A stretch of 64,000 nt of DNA, taken from Armatimonadetes bacterium UBA1398 (lineage in GTDB: Bacteria > Armatimonadota > Zipacnadia > UBA1398). A program made the position numbers and the translations under genes. The notes below the pieces were generated by a model, which searched no databases, was not told the DNA's origin, and saw only the letters and a list, made by a program, of their open reading frames with translations. The stretch lies in contig DBQI01000039.1 in NCBI GenBank assembly GCA_002305165.1, positions 1-64,000 on the forward strand, given 5' to 3'. Positions 15,043 to 22,933 of this stretch are shown here, piece by piece (position 1 is the stretch's first letter; each line of letters starts with the position of its first letter).

Positions 15043-15931
15043 TGCCAGACGCGAGAGCCGCTGGGCCGGGGCTCACGTGTGGGACGTGCCGGCCCATCTC
15101 GTGCCAATCGAGGGCGCCCGCCGAGGGGTCCTCCGCATCACCCGTGACGCCTCGGTCGCGGAGACCCTTCACTCCGGCATGGCGCGTGAGGCCGCGATTG
15201 GGTTCACGGCGGACGTCATCCACCTTCCGGCGATCGCTCAGGCGGAGCTTCCGCCGAACCTCGTCCCCGGGCTCGTTCGGATCGCGTGGGACGGCGGGTC
15301 GCCGGATGGCCGTATCCCGGAGCTTCTGCGGGTGGGGGCGTGCCTGGATCTCGCCCCGTCGGATGGCGCTCTCGACGCCCTGGTGGAGTGCTCGGAGGGG
15401 GGCGTCATGTGCCGGCTCGTCGATCTGGCGGCGTGGACCACGGCGCCCGAGGCGCTCGCCTCCTCCCTGGAGCACTACCTGACATCGCCTCGGCTCGAGG
15501 CGCCGATTGAGCCCTGGCACTCGATCGCCCGCGGCATCGCGTCCCGCCGGCCGCGGGACCTATCGGGCACGTACGACGAGACGCTTCGCCGGAACTACTG
15601 GCTGGGCGAGGATGGCTCGGTGAGCCTCTCGGAGCGACATGCCACCGGAGGGCTGGTCTTCGGGCGGCTGGAGGACGGCCCGGAGGGGTGGCAGCAGTCG
15701 CCGGCGTGGCGCGCCCTCGAAGCGCGGAGGCGCCAGCCCTTCCTGAGGCGATCGACCTGCGCCTTCTGCCCGCACTACCTCTGGTGCGGCGCCTATGCGG
15801 CGGATGACGCGGGCAGCCCAGACCCCGCTTGGTGCGGGGTCTGGATCCCTCTCTTCGAGCGGCTGCAGGAGGCGGCGGACATCGCCTGGGCGGAGGCTGG
15901 GGAGGGCGAGCCGGAGGAGTACCCCGGGTAA
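15035..15931 (+). CDS. SPASM-like partner protein of the radical SAM/Tyr-rich locus
   Basis: 298 residues starting at a GTG that overlaps the end of precursor B, so it is translationally coupled. There is no CxxxCxxC radical SAM motif. The C-terminal 110 residues align by eye with the SPASM part of the enzyme upstream: GSVSLSERHATGGLVFG corresponds to GAVYTCGRGL.TG...HGN, and CAFCPHYLWCGAYA (Cys242, 245, 251) to CAGCEWWELCHGGC, with another cysteine near 267. The first auxiliary-cluster cysteine is replaced by serine. I read it as a degenerate paralogue or one-cluster partner, perhaps for substrate binding or electron transfer. Residues 10-190 resemble no family I know. The gene ends eight nt before a convergent gene. 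Confidence 0.6.
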   Translation: MANARRESRWAGAHVWDVPAHLVPIEGARRGVLRITRDASVAETLHSGMAREAAIGFTADVIHLPAIAQAELPPNLVPGLVRIAWDGGSPDGRIPELLRVGACLDLAPSDGALDALVECSEGGVMCRLVDLAAWTTAPEALASSLEHYLTSPRLEAPIEPWHSIARGIASRRPRDLSGTYDETLRRNYWLGEDGSVSLSERHATGGLVFGRLEDGPEGWQQSPAWRALEARRRQPFLRRSTCAFCPHYLWCGAYAADDAGSPDPAWCGVWIPLFERLQEAADIAWAEAGEGEPEEYPG

Positions 15932-15939
15932 GGGGGGCC

Positions 15940-17904
15940 TCACTCCTCCTCGGCAGCGGCCGTCCCGGGATCGGGAATCCCTGGCAGCGCGAACCAGGAT
16001 GTCAGGAACCGCTCGAGGCTCCCCTCGAAGGGCGCGCGCTTGACGTTCATCCACGTGAGCTGATCGCCGACGGCGAAGTACACCCACGTTCCGCCGTCCA
16101 CCTCGACGAGCTCGGGGTCGGACGCGTTGATCCCCTCGTCGAGCCCCCGGGGCGAGAGCACCGGGTTGGCGGGGCTGAGCTCCCAGCGCATGAGGTCGGG
16201 CGAGCGGGCGATGTAGGTCTCGAAGTAGTGTCTCGGCGCGCGACGCTCGAGGTAGAGGGCGTAGTAGTGGCCGTCGGCGTAGCGGAGGCAAGGGCATGCG
16301 GCGTATCGGTCGGTCCCGAAGCGGGCGCCGGGGAGTTTGGTCCAGTTCCAGAGGTCGTCGGACTGGGCGAACTTGATCGTGAAGGGGGGATAGGCGGGGT
16401 CGTTCGACTCGTAGGCCATGGCGAAGCCGTCGGGCCCCTGGCAGACGGAGGTGTTGAAGATCCCCTCGTTCTCGCCCTCAATCACCACCTGGGACTCCCA
16501 GCGCTGGAGATCGCGGGAGCGGAAGGCGGTGACGTCACGCCAGCCATCGGGCTCGAAGCGCGAGGCGAACACGTAGAGGGTGTCGTCGTGGACGATGGCC
16601 GAGGCGAGGCTGTACCCCTCGGCGAAGCGCGCGAGCTCCTCGCCCGTGGCGGCGTCCTCGAGGAGCAGGTAGTAGTCCTCCCTCACGCCGCCCGACCCCG
16701 GCCGGATGCACTTCAGGTGGCAGAGCCGGCCCTTCCAGAGGATGGGTGACAACTCGGCGAGGTCCTCGGCGATCAGCTCTCGGGCGCCGAGGGGTTCGGC
16801 GGAGCGCGGCGCGGGGGGCGAGAGGCGCGCGAAGTCCTCGACAGGCCACTGGGCCAGGCGGTGCATCCCCTCCGGCACCGCCTGCTGGAACTGGACGTAG
16901 GCGCGCACATCGCCGGTGACGGAGTATCCGATGTCCCCCTCGGTCGCCTTATCGACGATGACCCCGAAGACCTTGTAGCCCATCAGGAGGCAGTCCTCGA
17001 GGTCGACGTGGAGCAGCTCGCCGCGCTGCACGCTCTGGATGATGCCGTCGGTGGGGGTGCCTTGGGGCTGAGAGAAGTTCAGGGCCGCGAGCCGGCAGCG
17101 GACGCAGCGCACTCGGGAGTAGGTTTCGTACCCGAAGTTGCTCCCCTTCAGGGCGCACTGGGACCCCACCATGACGCAGTCCTCGAAGACGGCGTCGGTG
17201 TGCTCGGGCATGGTGGGGTTCTCGACCCGGACGTATGCCGCGGCCGTGTCCCCCCAGAAGTCGAGGGCCCAGAGGTGACAGCGCCGGTAGGTGATGGGCT
17301 CCTCGGGCCGGGACAGGCAGCTCGCGACGCCGCCCCCGAAGGCGCGCCCGATGCTCACGCAATCCTCGACGAGGACCGAGAAGGGCTCGACGTGGTCGGT
17401 GCAGTCGAAGAAGACGCCGCCATCGCCGCCGGTGAAGTAGAGGTTCCGCAGGGCCCAGCGGTCCCACCAGATGGCGGACGTGGTCTCGGCGGTGTGCTCG
17501 GAGGACCAGCCCTGGGTGTAGGCGCGGATGGGGCCCCACCAGTCGTAGCTTTTGAAGCCCTGGAGGCCTGGGTCGCCGGAGTCCACGACGACCTCGCCGA
17601 CCCGGCCTCCGCCGTAGGAGCCATCGATATCGCCGACGAGTTCGTTATAGGCGCCCTCCGCGCCCTTGAAGGCGGGGCTGAGGTTCGCCTCCAGGTAGGT
17701 GTCGGGCCGAACGATGATACGGTGCCCGCCCCGGTCATCGGGGATGGCGTCGAGGGCCGCCTGGATATCACGGAAGGCGGTTGCCCAGGTTCGTCCGTCG
17801 GAACCGTCGCCGAGCTTGGAGACGTAGAGAGTGACCCCGGTGGGCGCCTCGGCCTGAGCCAGGCCGAAGGACGCGCAGAGGGGAGCGAGGAGCAGCCATG
17901 ACAT
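15940..17904 (-). CDS. Secreted beta-helix plus five-bladed propeller carbohydrate-active protein
   Basis: 654 residues. The ATG at 17904 has GGAGG six bases upstream and gives a signal peptide (MSWLLLAPLCASFGLAQA). Residues about 25-330 look like a right-handed parallel beta-helix: short strands with repeating VEDCVSIG, YRRCHLWAL, FEDCVMVG and VRCVRCRL turns, as in pectate-lyase-type or DUF1565-like proteins. Residues about 345-640 look like a GH43/GH32-type five-bladed propeller with repeated DLW.W, DGHYYALYLER and SPDLMRWELSP strands. Both folds handle plant polysaccharides, and their fusion suggests a bifunctional or carbohydrate-tethered enzyme. Catalytic acids cannot be assigned by eye. 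Confidence 0.7.
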   Translation of the reverse strand: MSWLLLAPLCASFGLAQAEAPTGVTLYVSKLGDGSDGRTWATAFRDIQAALDAIPDDRGGHRIIVRPDTYLEANLSPAFKGAEGAYNELVGDIDGSYGGGRVGEVVVDSGDPGLQGFKSYDWWGPIRAYTQGWSSEHTAETTSAIWWDRWALRNLYFTGGDGGVFFDCTDHVEPFSVLVEDCVSIGRAFGGGVASCLSRPEEPITYRRCHLWALDFWGDTAAAYVRVENPTMPEHTDAVFEDCVMVGSQCALKGSNFGYETYSRVRCVRCRLAALNFSQPQGTPTDGIIQSVQRGELLHVDLEDCLLMGYKVFGVIVDKATEGDIGYSVTGDVRAYVQFQQAVPEGMHRLAQWPVEDFARLSPPAPRSAEPLGARELIAEDLAELSPILWKGRLCHLKCIRPGSGGVREDYYLLLEDAATGEELARFAEGYSLASAIVHDDTLYVFASRFEPDGWRDVTAFRSRDLQRWESQVVIEGENEGIFNTSVCQGPDGFAMAYESNDPAYPPFTIKFAQSDDLWNWTKLPGARFGTDRYAACPCLRYADGHYYALYLERRAPRHYFETYIARSPDLMRWELSPANPVLSPRGLDEGINASDPELVEVDGGTWVYFAVGDQLTWMNVKRAPFEGSLERFLTSWFALPGIPDPGTAAAEEE

Positions 17905-18061
17905 CGGGCAGCCTCCATCGGGGCCGATGGGATCCGGCCCGCGCGGCTTGACTTCCCCGGAGCAGGGAGCGTGGCCTGCCGGATTGCCGCAGCGAACCAA
18001 CGGGCAGTGTGTAGCCGTTACTACTGTGGCCGGCTGGCGTCTGGCGGGCGGCCATCAATCG

Positions 18062-18070
18062 TGCTATTGT
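18062..18070 (+). promoter_or_regulatory. Candidate extended -10 promoter for the deacetylase gene
   Basis: TGCTATTGT, preceded by an AT-rich CATCAATCG, fits the TGn-TANNNT form. A start near 18077 would lie about 30 bases before the GTG at 18106. Confidence 0.5.
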
Positions 18071-18105
18071 CTCTCTGTAACTACTGGATCGTGAGGAAAC
18101 CGCTC

Positions 18106-19143
18106 GTGTTGAGTCGCCGGTCATTCTGCGCCCTGTGGGCCATCAGCGCCCTCGCCCTGCCGCTCCTCGCTCAGGAGCAGGCCGGCGATGGCGCGCAGTA
18201 CCCCATCGTCCTGGGGATGCACCAGGTCACGGGCGACTACGATGACGCGGACCCCTTCGGCCCCGTGCTGAAGCTCTCGGACTTCGAGCGGCTCCTCGAC
18301 TGGCTGAAGGACAACGGCATTCAGACCCTGTCCATGGCCGAGTACTGCGAGGCGATCCGGCTTCCCGATCCGCCGCGAGACGCGGTGCTCCTGACGGTGG
18401 ACGACGGTTACGAGACCGTCTACACGGAGCTTTATCCGCGCCTGCGGGAGCGCGGGATGCGGATGACGTCCTTCGTGATCACGGACCGGGTGGGCGAGGC
18501 GAACACGGTGAACCCGCATCAGCCGTGGCTGACGTGGGAGCAGTGCCGCGAGATGGCGGCCAGCGGGGTCGTGGACATCGAGGCCCACGCGGCGCGATCG
18601 CACCAGGAGATCAAGGGCCGGCGCTCGGGGCAGATCGTCACCGAGCCGTGGATGGTCACTCGGCTCTTCGACCCGACGACCCGGTTCGAGGAGTCGGAGG
18701 AGTCGTATCGGAGCCGGGTGCGCGAGGAGCTTCGGACGGCGGCCCAGGCCATCGAGACGCACACGGGCCGGCGGCCGCTGGGCTTCTGTTGGCCCTTCGG
18801 CGTGACCAATGAGTTCGCCGTCCAGGCGTGCCGCGAGGCGGGGTATCTCGCCTCCTTCACGCTGAACAAGCGCATGGCCGACCCTGGCTGCCGGATGCGG
18901 TTCCACATCCCCGAGCAGGAGGATGAGGCGCTCGCGCTGCTGACGCCGCGGCCCGAGCGGTCGGCGGAGCTCTACCCCCCTCCGGTGGAGCCGCAGCTCG
19001 AGCCGATACCCGTCCGTTCCTCGCCGCAAGCGGTGACTCGGGAGCCGGTGAGGCCGCTGCTTCCCATGGCGCTCGCGGGGGGCGGAGCCCTCATCGTGTG
19101 GGGGCTGTTCTACGTGCTCCTGTTCCGCCACGATCCGGAGTAA
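18106..19143 (+). CDS. Membrane-anchored polysaccharide deacetylase (NodB/PgaB-like)
   Basis: 345 residues from a GTG preceded by GAGGAA. The N-terminus LSRRSFCALWAISALALPLLAQ is a signal peptide with paired arginines. The deacetylase core has TVDDGYE (metal-binding Asp-Asp) near residue 100, IEAHAARSH as an H-x4-H metal pair as in PgaB/IcaB rather than the H-x3-H of NodB, and CWPFGVTNE in place of the usual PxG loop. A single membrane helix near the C-terminus (LPMALAGGGALIVWGLFYVLL) would hold it at the cell surface. The family removes acetyl or other acyl groups from N-acetylglucosamine polymers or xylan. The gene is divergent from the beta-helix protein. Confidence 0.82.
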   Translation: MLSRRSFCALWAISALALPLLAQEQAGDGAQYPIVLGMHQVTGDYDDADPFGPVLKLSDFERLLDWLKDNGIQTLSMAEYCEAIRLPDPPRDAVLLTVDDGYETVYTELYPRLRERGMRMTSFVITDRVGEANTVNPHQPWLTWEQCREMAASGVVDIEAHAARSHQEIKGRRSGQIVTEPWMVTRLFDPTTRFEESEESYRSRVREELRTAAQAIETHTGRRPLGFCWPFGVTNEFAVQACREAGYLASFTLNKRMADPGCRMRFHIPEQEDEALALLTPRPERSAELYPPPVEPQLEPIPVRSSPQAVTREPVRPLLPMALAGGGALIVWGLFYVLLFRHDPE

Positions 19144-19182
19144 CATCGGCCACCGCCACACCGCCTCCAGGGGGACCCATAC

Positions 19183-19845
19183 GTGCTGCACAACTTCCAC
19201 TGCCACACGACGCTCTCCGATGGCGTGTTGTCGCCGATGGAGCTGATCCGGCGGTTCGCCCACGCTGGCTACCGCACCGTGGCGATCACGGACCATGCCG
19301 CGGCGGGCAGCCTGGAGCGGATGATCGCTGAGGCGGCGGAGGATGGCGAGGTCGGGGGGGCGCCCTTCGGGATCGATGTCATCCCCGGCGTTGAGCTGAC
19401 CCATGCCCCGCCATCGGCCATCCCCACCCTAGCCCGCCGGGCGCGGGAGGCGGGGGCGCAGATCGTGATCGTCCACGGTGAGACGGTGGTCGAGCCCACG
19501 CCGGAGGGGACGAACCTCGCGGCGGTCTCCTGTCCCGACGTGGATATCCTCGCCCACCCCGGACTCATCACGCCCGAGGTGGCGCGCGTCGCGGCGGAGA
19601 GCGGCGTGCTGCTGGAGATCACGGCGCGGAAGGGCCACTCGCTCACGAACGGGCATGTGGCCAAGCTAGCGGAGGCGGCGGGGGCGAAGCTGGTCTTCGG
19701 CCTCGACGCCCACGGCCCCGGCGACATCCTCTCGGAGGCCATGCGGGACGCGGTTCTGCGGGGCGCGGCGCTCACCGACGAGCAACTCCGGATGGCCGCT
19801 TTCGACGCGCCGGCCATGCTTCGCAAGAGGGTGGGCCTCTCCTAG
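19183..19845 (+). CDS. PHP-domain metal-dependent phosphoesterase
   Basis: 220 residues starting at GTG with GGGGGA upstream. All four PHP motifs can be seen: HCHTTLSDG at the N-terminus, AITDHAA, PGVELTH with a later VHGE, and ILAHPG followed by GLDAH near the C-terminus. These supply the His/Asp/Glu ligands of the trinuclear metal site. The length and order fit the histidinol-phosphatase/YcdX-like single-domain group, which hydrolyses small phosphomonoesters or nucleotides. It follows the deacetylase by 39 nt on the same strand. The substrate cannot be deduced, and nothing else from histidine synthesis is nearby. Confidence 0.82.
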   Translation: MLHNFHCHTTLSDGVLSPMELIRRFAHAGYRTVAITDHAAAGSLERMIAEAAEDGEVGGAPFGIDVIPGVELTHAPPSAIPTLARRAREAGAQIVIVHGETVVEPTPEGTNLAAVSCPDVDILAHPGLITPEVARVAAESGVLLEITARKGHSLTNGHVAKLAEAAGAKLVFGLDAHGPGDILSEAMRDAVLRGAALTDEQLRMAAFDAPAMLRKRVGLS

Positions 19846-19914
19846 GGTGAACCCTGATGGGGAACCCTTGAGCCCACGCGCCACACGATGGTCGGGGCCG
19901 GAGATGACGGACCC

Positions 19915-21951
19915 ATGGAACCCGACTGGATCCCTCCAGACGACGACTCAGATGACTTCGATGACGAGAGCCACGACCCTCGGGAGCGCGCGCTGCGCCA
20001 TATCCAGGAGGAGATCCGTGAGGCGCGCCTGATGGGCGATCGCGCGCGGGAGGCGCGGGCCCAGGCCGCTCTGGGGCTCATGTACTCGGATCAGGGGCGG
20101 CTGGAGAGCGCCACCCAGGCCTTCCGCGAGTGCCTCCTCACGGCCCGGGACGGCGGCGACCGCGAGGGGGTGGCCTGGTCCCTCTTCCAGCTTGGCCGTA
20201 TGCACGGTCAAAGCGGGAGCCTCGAGGACGGCCTCGGGTTCCTTCAGGAGTCCATGGAGGAGTGGACCGACTTGGGCCACCCGAGCGGGCTGATCCAGAC
20301 GGAGATGCTGGCGGCGCAGTTCCACTCTGAGGCGGGGCGGCTCTCCCAGGCCATGGAGCTTCTGCAGCGGGCGCTGGAGCGGGCTCGCGAGTCGGGCGAG
20401 GGAGACACGGAATGGCGCGGCCTGCGGGACATGGCCGACATCTGGGCGCGGCAGGGCCGGTGGAGGGAGTGCGCGGAGGCTCACCGCCAGTCCATCCAGA
20501 TCCTGTCGGCCCAAGCGAACCACCGTGAGGAAGCGGTATCGTGGGTCGCGCTCGGGTCCGCCCACTTCGAGTTCGGGCAGTACGAGCTTGGCCTGGAGGC
20601 CATCGACCGGGCGTGCGAGCTGTACGACCACTGCGAGGACCATCGCTCCCAGGCCTCGGCCCAGATGACCGCAGCCTCGGCCCTCGCCTCGGCGGGCCAG
20701 GTGGCGCAGGCGCTGGAGCGGTTCGAGGTGGCGTTCAAGCTCGCGGAGGAGATCGGGGATGACGCGCAGGCGGCGCGGATGTGCCTCTGGGCGTCGGACT
20801 TCTACGACGACATCGGCCACTTCGCCACCGCTCTCGATCTGGCTCGGCGGTCGGCGGAGCTCGCGGCGCGGGCGGGCAATACGGGCCAGGAGTGCCGGGC
20901 TCTGGAGCTTGCCGCCCATGTGCTGCGGGAGCTGGGCAAGGAACGGGAGGCGGCCGAGTCCTACGCCCTGGCGGCGGAGAAACATGCGCAGGAGGGCAGG
21001 CGGCAGGCCCAGGCGAGCGCTCTGGCGGGCTGTGGTTCGGCCCTTTTCGCGAACGGCGATTGCGAGGAGGGCATACGGCGCACCGAGGAGTCCCTGAGCA
21101 TCGCGCGCTCCCTCGGCGATGAGCCGACGGTGGCCTCCACCCTCCTGCGGCTCGCCCAGTTCCGTCAGAACGCGGGTGATCCCGCCGGCGCCGTTCGTTG
21201 CCGTGAGGAAGCCCTGAGCCTATACAAGGCGCTGGGCGACGCGGGAGGCATGGAGAACGCCCTGGGGGCGCTGTACCGGGCGGCCTTCGATGCGGGCGAC
21301 GCGGACACCGCGCGCAAGCTCGGGCAGGCGCGGGTCGAGCTCGGCCGGGCGATGGGATCGGCGCGGCTCGAGTTCACAGGCCTCTGGGCGCTGGTGGAGG
21401 TGGCTGGCCAGCAGGAGTCGCCCACGGACCAGCTCACGGCCAGCGCGCGGATCATGGAACTGGCTCGCGAGACGGGAAGCAGCCGGATCCTACATGATGC
21501 CAGGGAAGCGCACATGAGCGCCCTGCTCGCGCTGGAGCGGCACGACGAGGGGGCCGCGGAGATCGCGACGTGGATCGCGGAGGCGTCGCCCTGGGAGAGT
21601 CGGGAGGTCATCCGGTGGGGGGCAACGGCGGCGCTGACGCTCGAGCGGGCCGGGCGCCACGAGGAGGCGTGGTCCCTGTGGAAGACCTACCTCCCCCCCG
21701 TGCTGGCCGGCTGGGGCAGCGAGACCGCCCTGATGTCGATCAAGAGCGCCCTCACCTGCGCGCTGGAGGAGGGCGACAAGGGCATGGCGCTCAAGCTGAG
21801 CGAGTCGCTGCTGCAGGCGGCGAGCAAGAGCGACGACCCGGAGGAACGGAAGAAGGCGGTTCGGCTTCGGATGCGGGCGCTCCGAGAGAATCGGCTCTGG
21901 GGATGCGCCGTAATGCTGGCGTTCAAGGACGCCTTCACGCGCTACCGCTGA
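19915..21951 (+). CDS. Large TPR-repeat protein
   Basis: 678 residues from the ATG at 19915, after a GGAG; an ATG at 19888 has no ribosome site. The first 20 residues are acidic. From residue 25 onward the protein consists of tetratricopeptide units of 34-40 residues, recognised by helix pairs such as AQAALGLMYSDQGRLESA, AWSLFQLGRMHGQSGSLEDG and ASTLLRLAQFRQNAGDPAGA. At least a dozen can be counted. There is no signal peptide, membrane helix or enzymatic domain, so it is a cytoplasmic scaffold or a sensor resembling the TPR halves of MalT-like regulators, but without a DNA-binding end. The upstream PHP gene ends about 70 nt before it. Confidence 0.8.
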   Translation: MEPDWIPPDDDSDDFDDESHDPRERALRHIQEEIREARLMGDRAREARAQAALGLMYSDQGRLESATQAFRECLLTARDGGDREGVAWSLFQLGRMHGQSGSLEDGLGFLQESMEEWTDLGHPSGLIQTEMLAAQFHSEAGRLSQAMELLQRALERARESGEGDTEWRGLRDMADIWARQGRWRECAEAHRQSIQILSAQANHREEAVSWVALGSAHFEFGQYELGLEAIDRACELYDHCEDHRSQASAQMTAASALASAGQVAQALERFEVAFKLAEEIGDDAQAARMCLWASDFYDDIGHFATALDLARRSAELAARAGNTGQECRALELAAHVLRELGKEREAAESYALAAEKHAQEGRRQAQASALAGCGSALFANGDCEEGIRRTEESLSIARSLGDEPTVASTLLRLAQFRQNAGDPAGAVRCREEALSLYKALGDAGGMENALGALYRAAFDAGDADTARKLGQARVELGRAMGSARLEFTGLWALVEVAGQQESPTDQLTASARIMELARETGSSRILHDAREAHMSALLALERHDEGAAEIATWIAEASPWESREVIRWGATAALTLERAGRHEEAWSLWKTYLPPVLAGWGSETALMSIKSALTCALEEGDKGMALKLSESLLQAASKSDDPEERKKAVRLRMRALRENRLWGCAVMLAFKDAFTRYR

Positions 21952-22041
21952 TGGTCTTCGGGAACGGCTACGGCTTCGTCTCGGGGCCAGCTACGCGATC
22001 GCCGCGAGCGCGTACGCGCAACGAGAGACCTCACCTTCTCG

Positions 22042-22047
22042 TATACT
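22042..22047 (+). promoter_or_regulatory. Candidate -10 for the zinc peptidase gene
   Basis: TATACT within an A+T-rich patch (about 22035-22060) in a 216-nt gap is a good -10, although no -35 stands at the right distance. It would give a leader of about 115 bases. Confidence 0.4.
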
Positions 22048-22167
22048 GTATATGTACGGTAGGTAGACAAGGCGCGAGACGCTCTCGCCGCATGATCTGC
22101 GATGCCGCGGCCCTCGGTCCTGCATGTGGGATCGCGCTGTCGTTTCGTGTGTGATAGGAGGAGGAGT

Positions 22168-22857
22168 GTGAGCATAAACCCGTTCTTGGTGTTGATCCTG
22201 CCCTTCGTGGTGCTAGGGTTCCTTGCCCAGATGTGGGTTCGCAGCAGTTTCGCGAAGTGGAGCCGCGTCGGCACCATGCGCGGCCTTACGGGCGCCGAGG
22301 TGGCCGCCACAGTGCTGCGGGACGCGGGGCTTTCCGGCGTGGCCATCGAGCCGGCGCGCGGCCACGCGCTATCCGACCACTACGACCCGCGCACGCGGAC
22401 GCTTCGTCTGAGCGGGCCGGTGTACTCGGGCCGCTCGGTGGCGGCGGCGGCGGTAGCGGCCCATGAGGCCGGCCACGCGATCCAGCACGCCCAGCGCTAC
22501 GCGCCGCTGGTGCTGCGGAACGCGGCGGTGCCCCTGGCCATCTCGGCCGACAAGGTTGTCGGCCTTCTCGTGATGGTCGGGTTCATGCTGATGTGGATGG
22601 GCGCGAAGGCGCCGGCGCTGTTCCTGGCGGCGGGGATCATCTACGGGGTGGCGGTGTTCTTCGCGCTGATCACCCTGCCCGTGGAGTTCAACGCGAGCCG
22701 ACGGGCGATGGCGGCCCTGACGGACTCGGGCGTCGTCGTCATGCAGGAGCAGGCGGGGGTGCGCTCCGTGCTGGCGGCGGCGGCCTCGACCTACGTCGTC
22801 GCGGCGCTGATGTCCGTGGCGAACATGCTGTTCTACCTGGCTCTGGCGCGCGAGTAG
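22168..22857 (+). CDS. Membrane zinc metallopeptidase (YugP family)
   Basis: 229 residues from a GTG six bases after AGGAGG. The order is: N-terminal membrane helix (INPFLVLILPFVVLGFLAQ), a segment with GLTGAEVAATVLRDAGL and DHYDPRTRTLRLS, then the zinc motif HEAGH in VAAHEAGHAIQHAQ near residue 110, then two more helices and a final helix. The family, with Bacillus YugP as its type, is found across bacteria; its role is not established, but membrane protein quality control is assumed. LPVEFNASRRAMAAL is the conserved stretch after the catalytic domain, where the third metal ligand would be Glu. It is followed by a hairpin and the iron-type ADH gene. Confidence 0.88.
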   Translation: MSINPFLVLILPFVVLGFLAQMWVRSSFAKWSRVGTMRGLTGAEVAATVLRDAGLSGVAIEPARGHALSDHYDPRTRTLRLSGPVYSGRSVAAAAVAAHEAGHAIQHAQRYAPLVLRNAAVPLAISADKVVGLLVMVGFMLMWMGAKAPALFLAAGIIYGVAVFFALITLPVEFNASRRAMAALTDSGVVVMQEQAGVRSVLAAAASTYVVAALMSVANMLFYLALARE

Positions 22858-22875
22858 CGCCTATTCGGCGAGCGT

Positions 22876-22911
22876 GAGGCGGGGGCGCCCTTTGGCGGGC
22901 GTCCCCGCCTC
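22876..22911 (+). terminator. Hairpin after the zinc peptidase gene
   Basis: Arms 22876-22889 and 22898-22911 pair over 14 bp with one mismatch around an 8-nt loop, followed by TTCC. The fit to an intrinsic terminator is moderate. Confidence 0.6.
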
Positions 22912-22933
22912 TTCCATCTGAGGAGGCCACACT

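Noticed and set aside
21952..22167. Possible tRNA or small RNA in the gap before the zinc peptidase gene
   Set aside because: No cloverleaf arms or T-loop could be found by eye; only a -10-like box and a partial palindrome.
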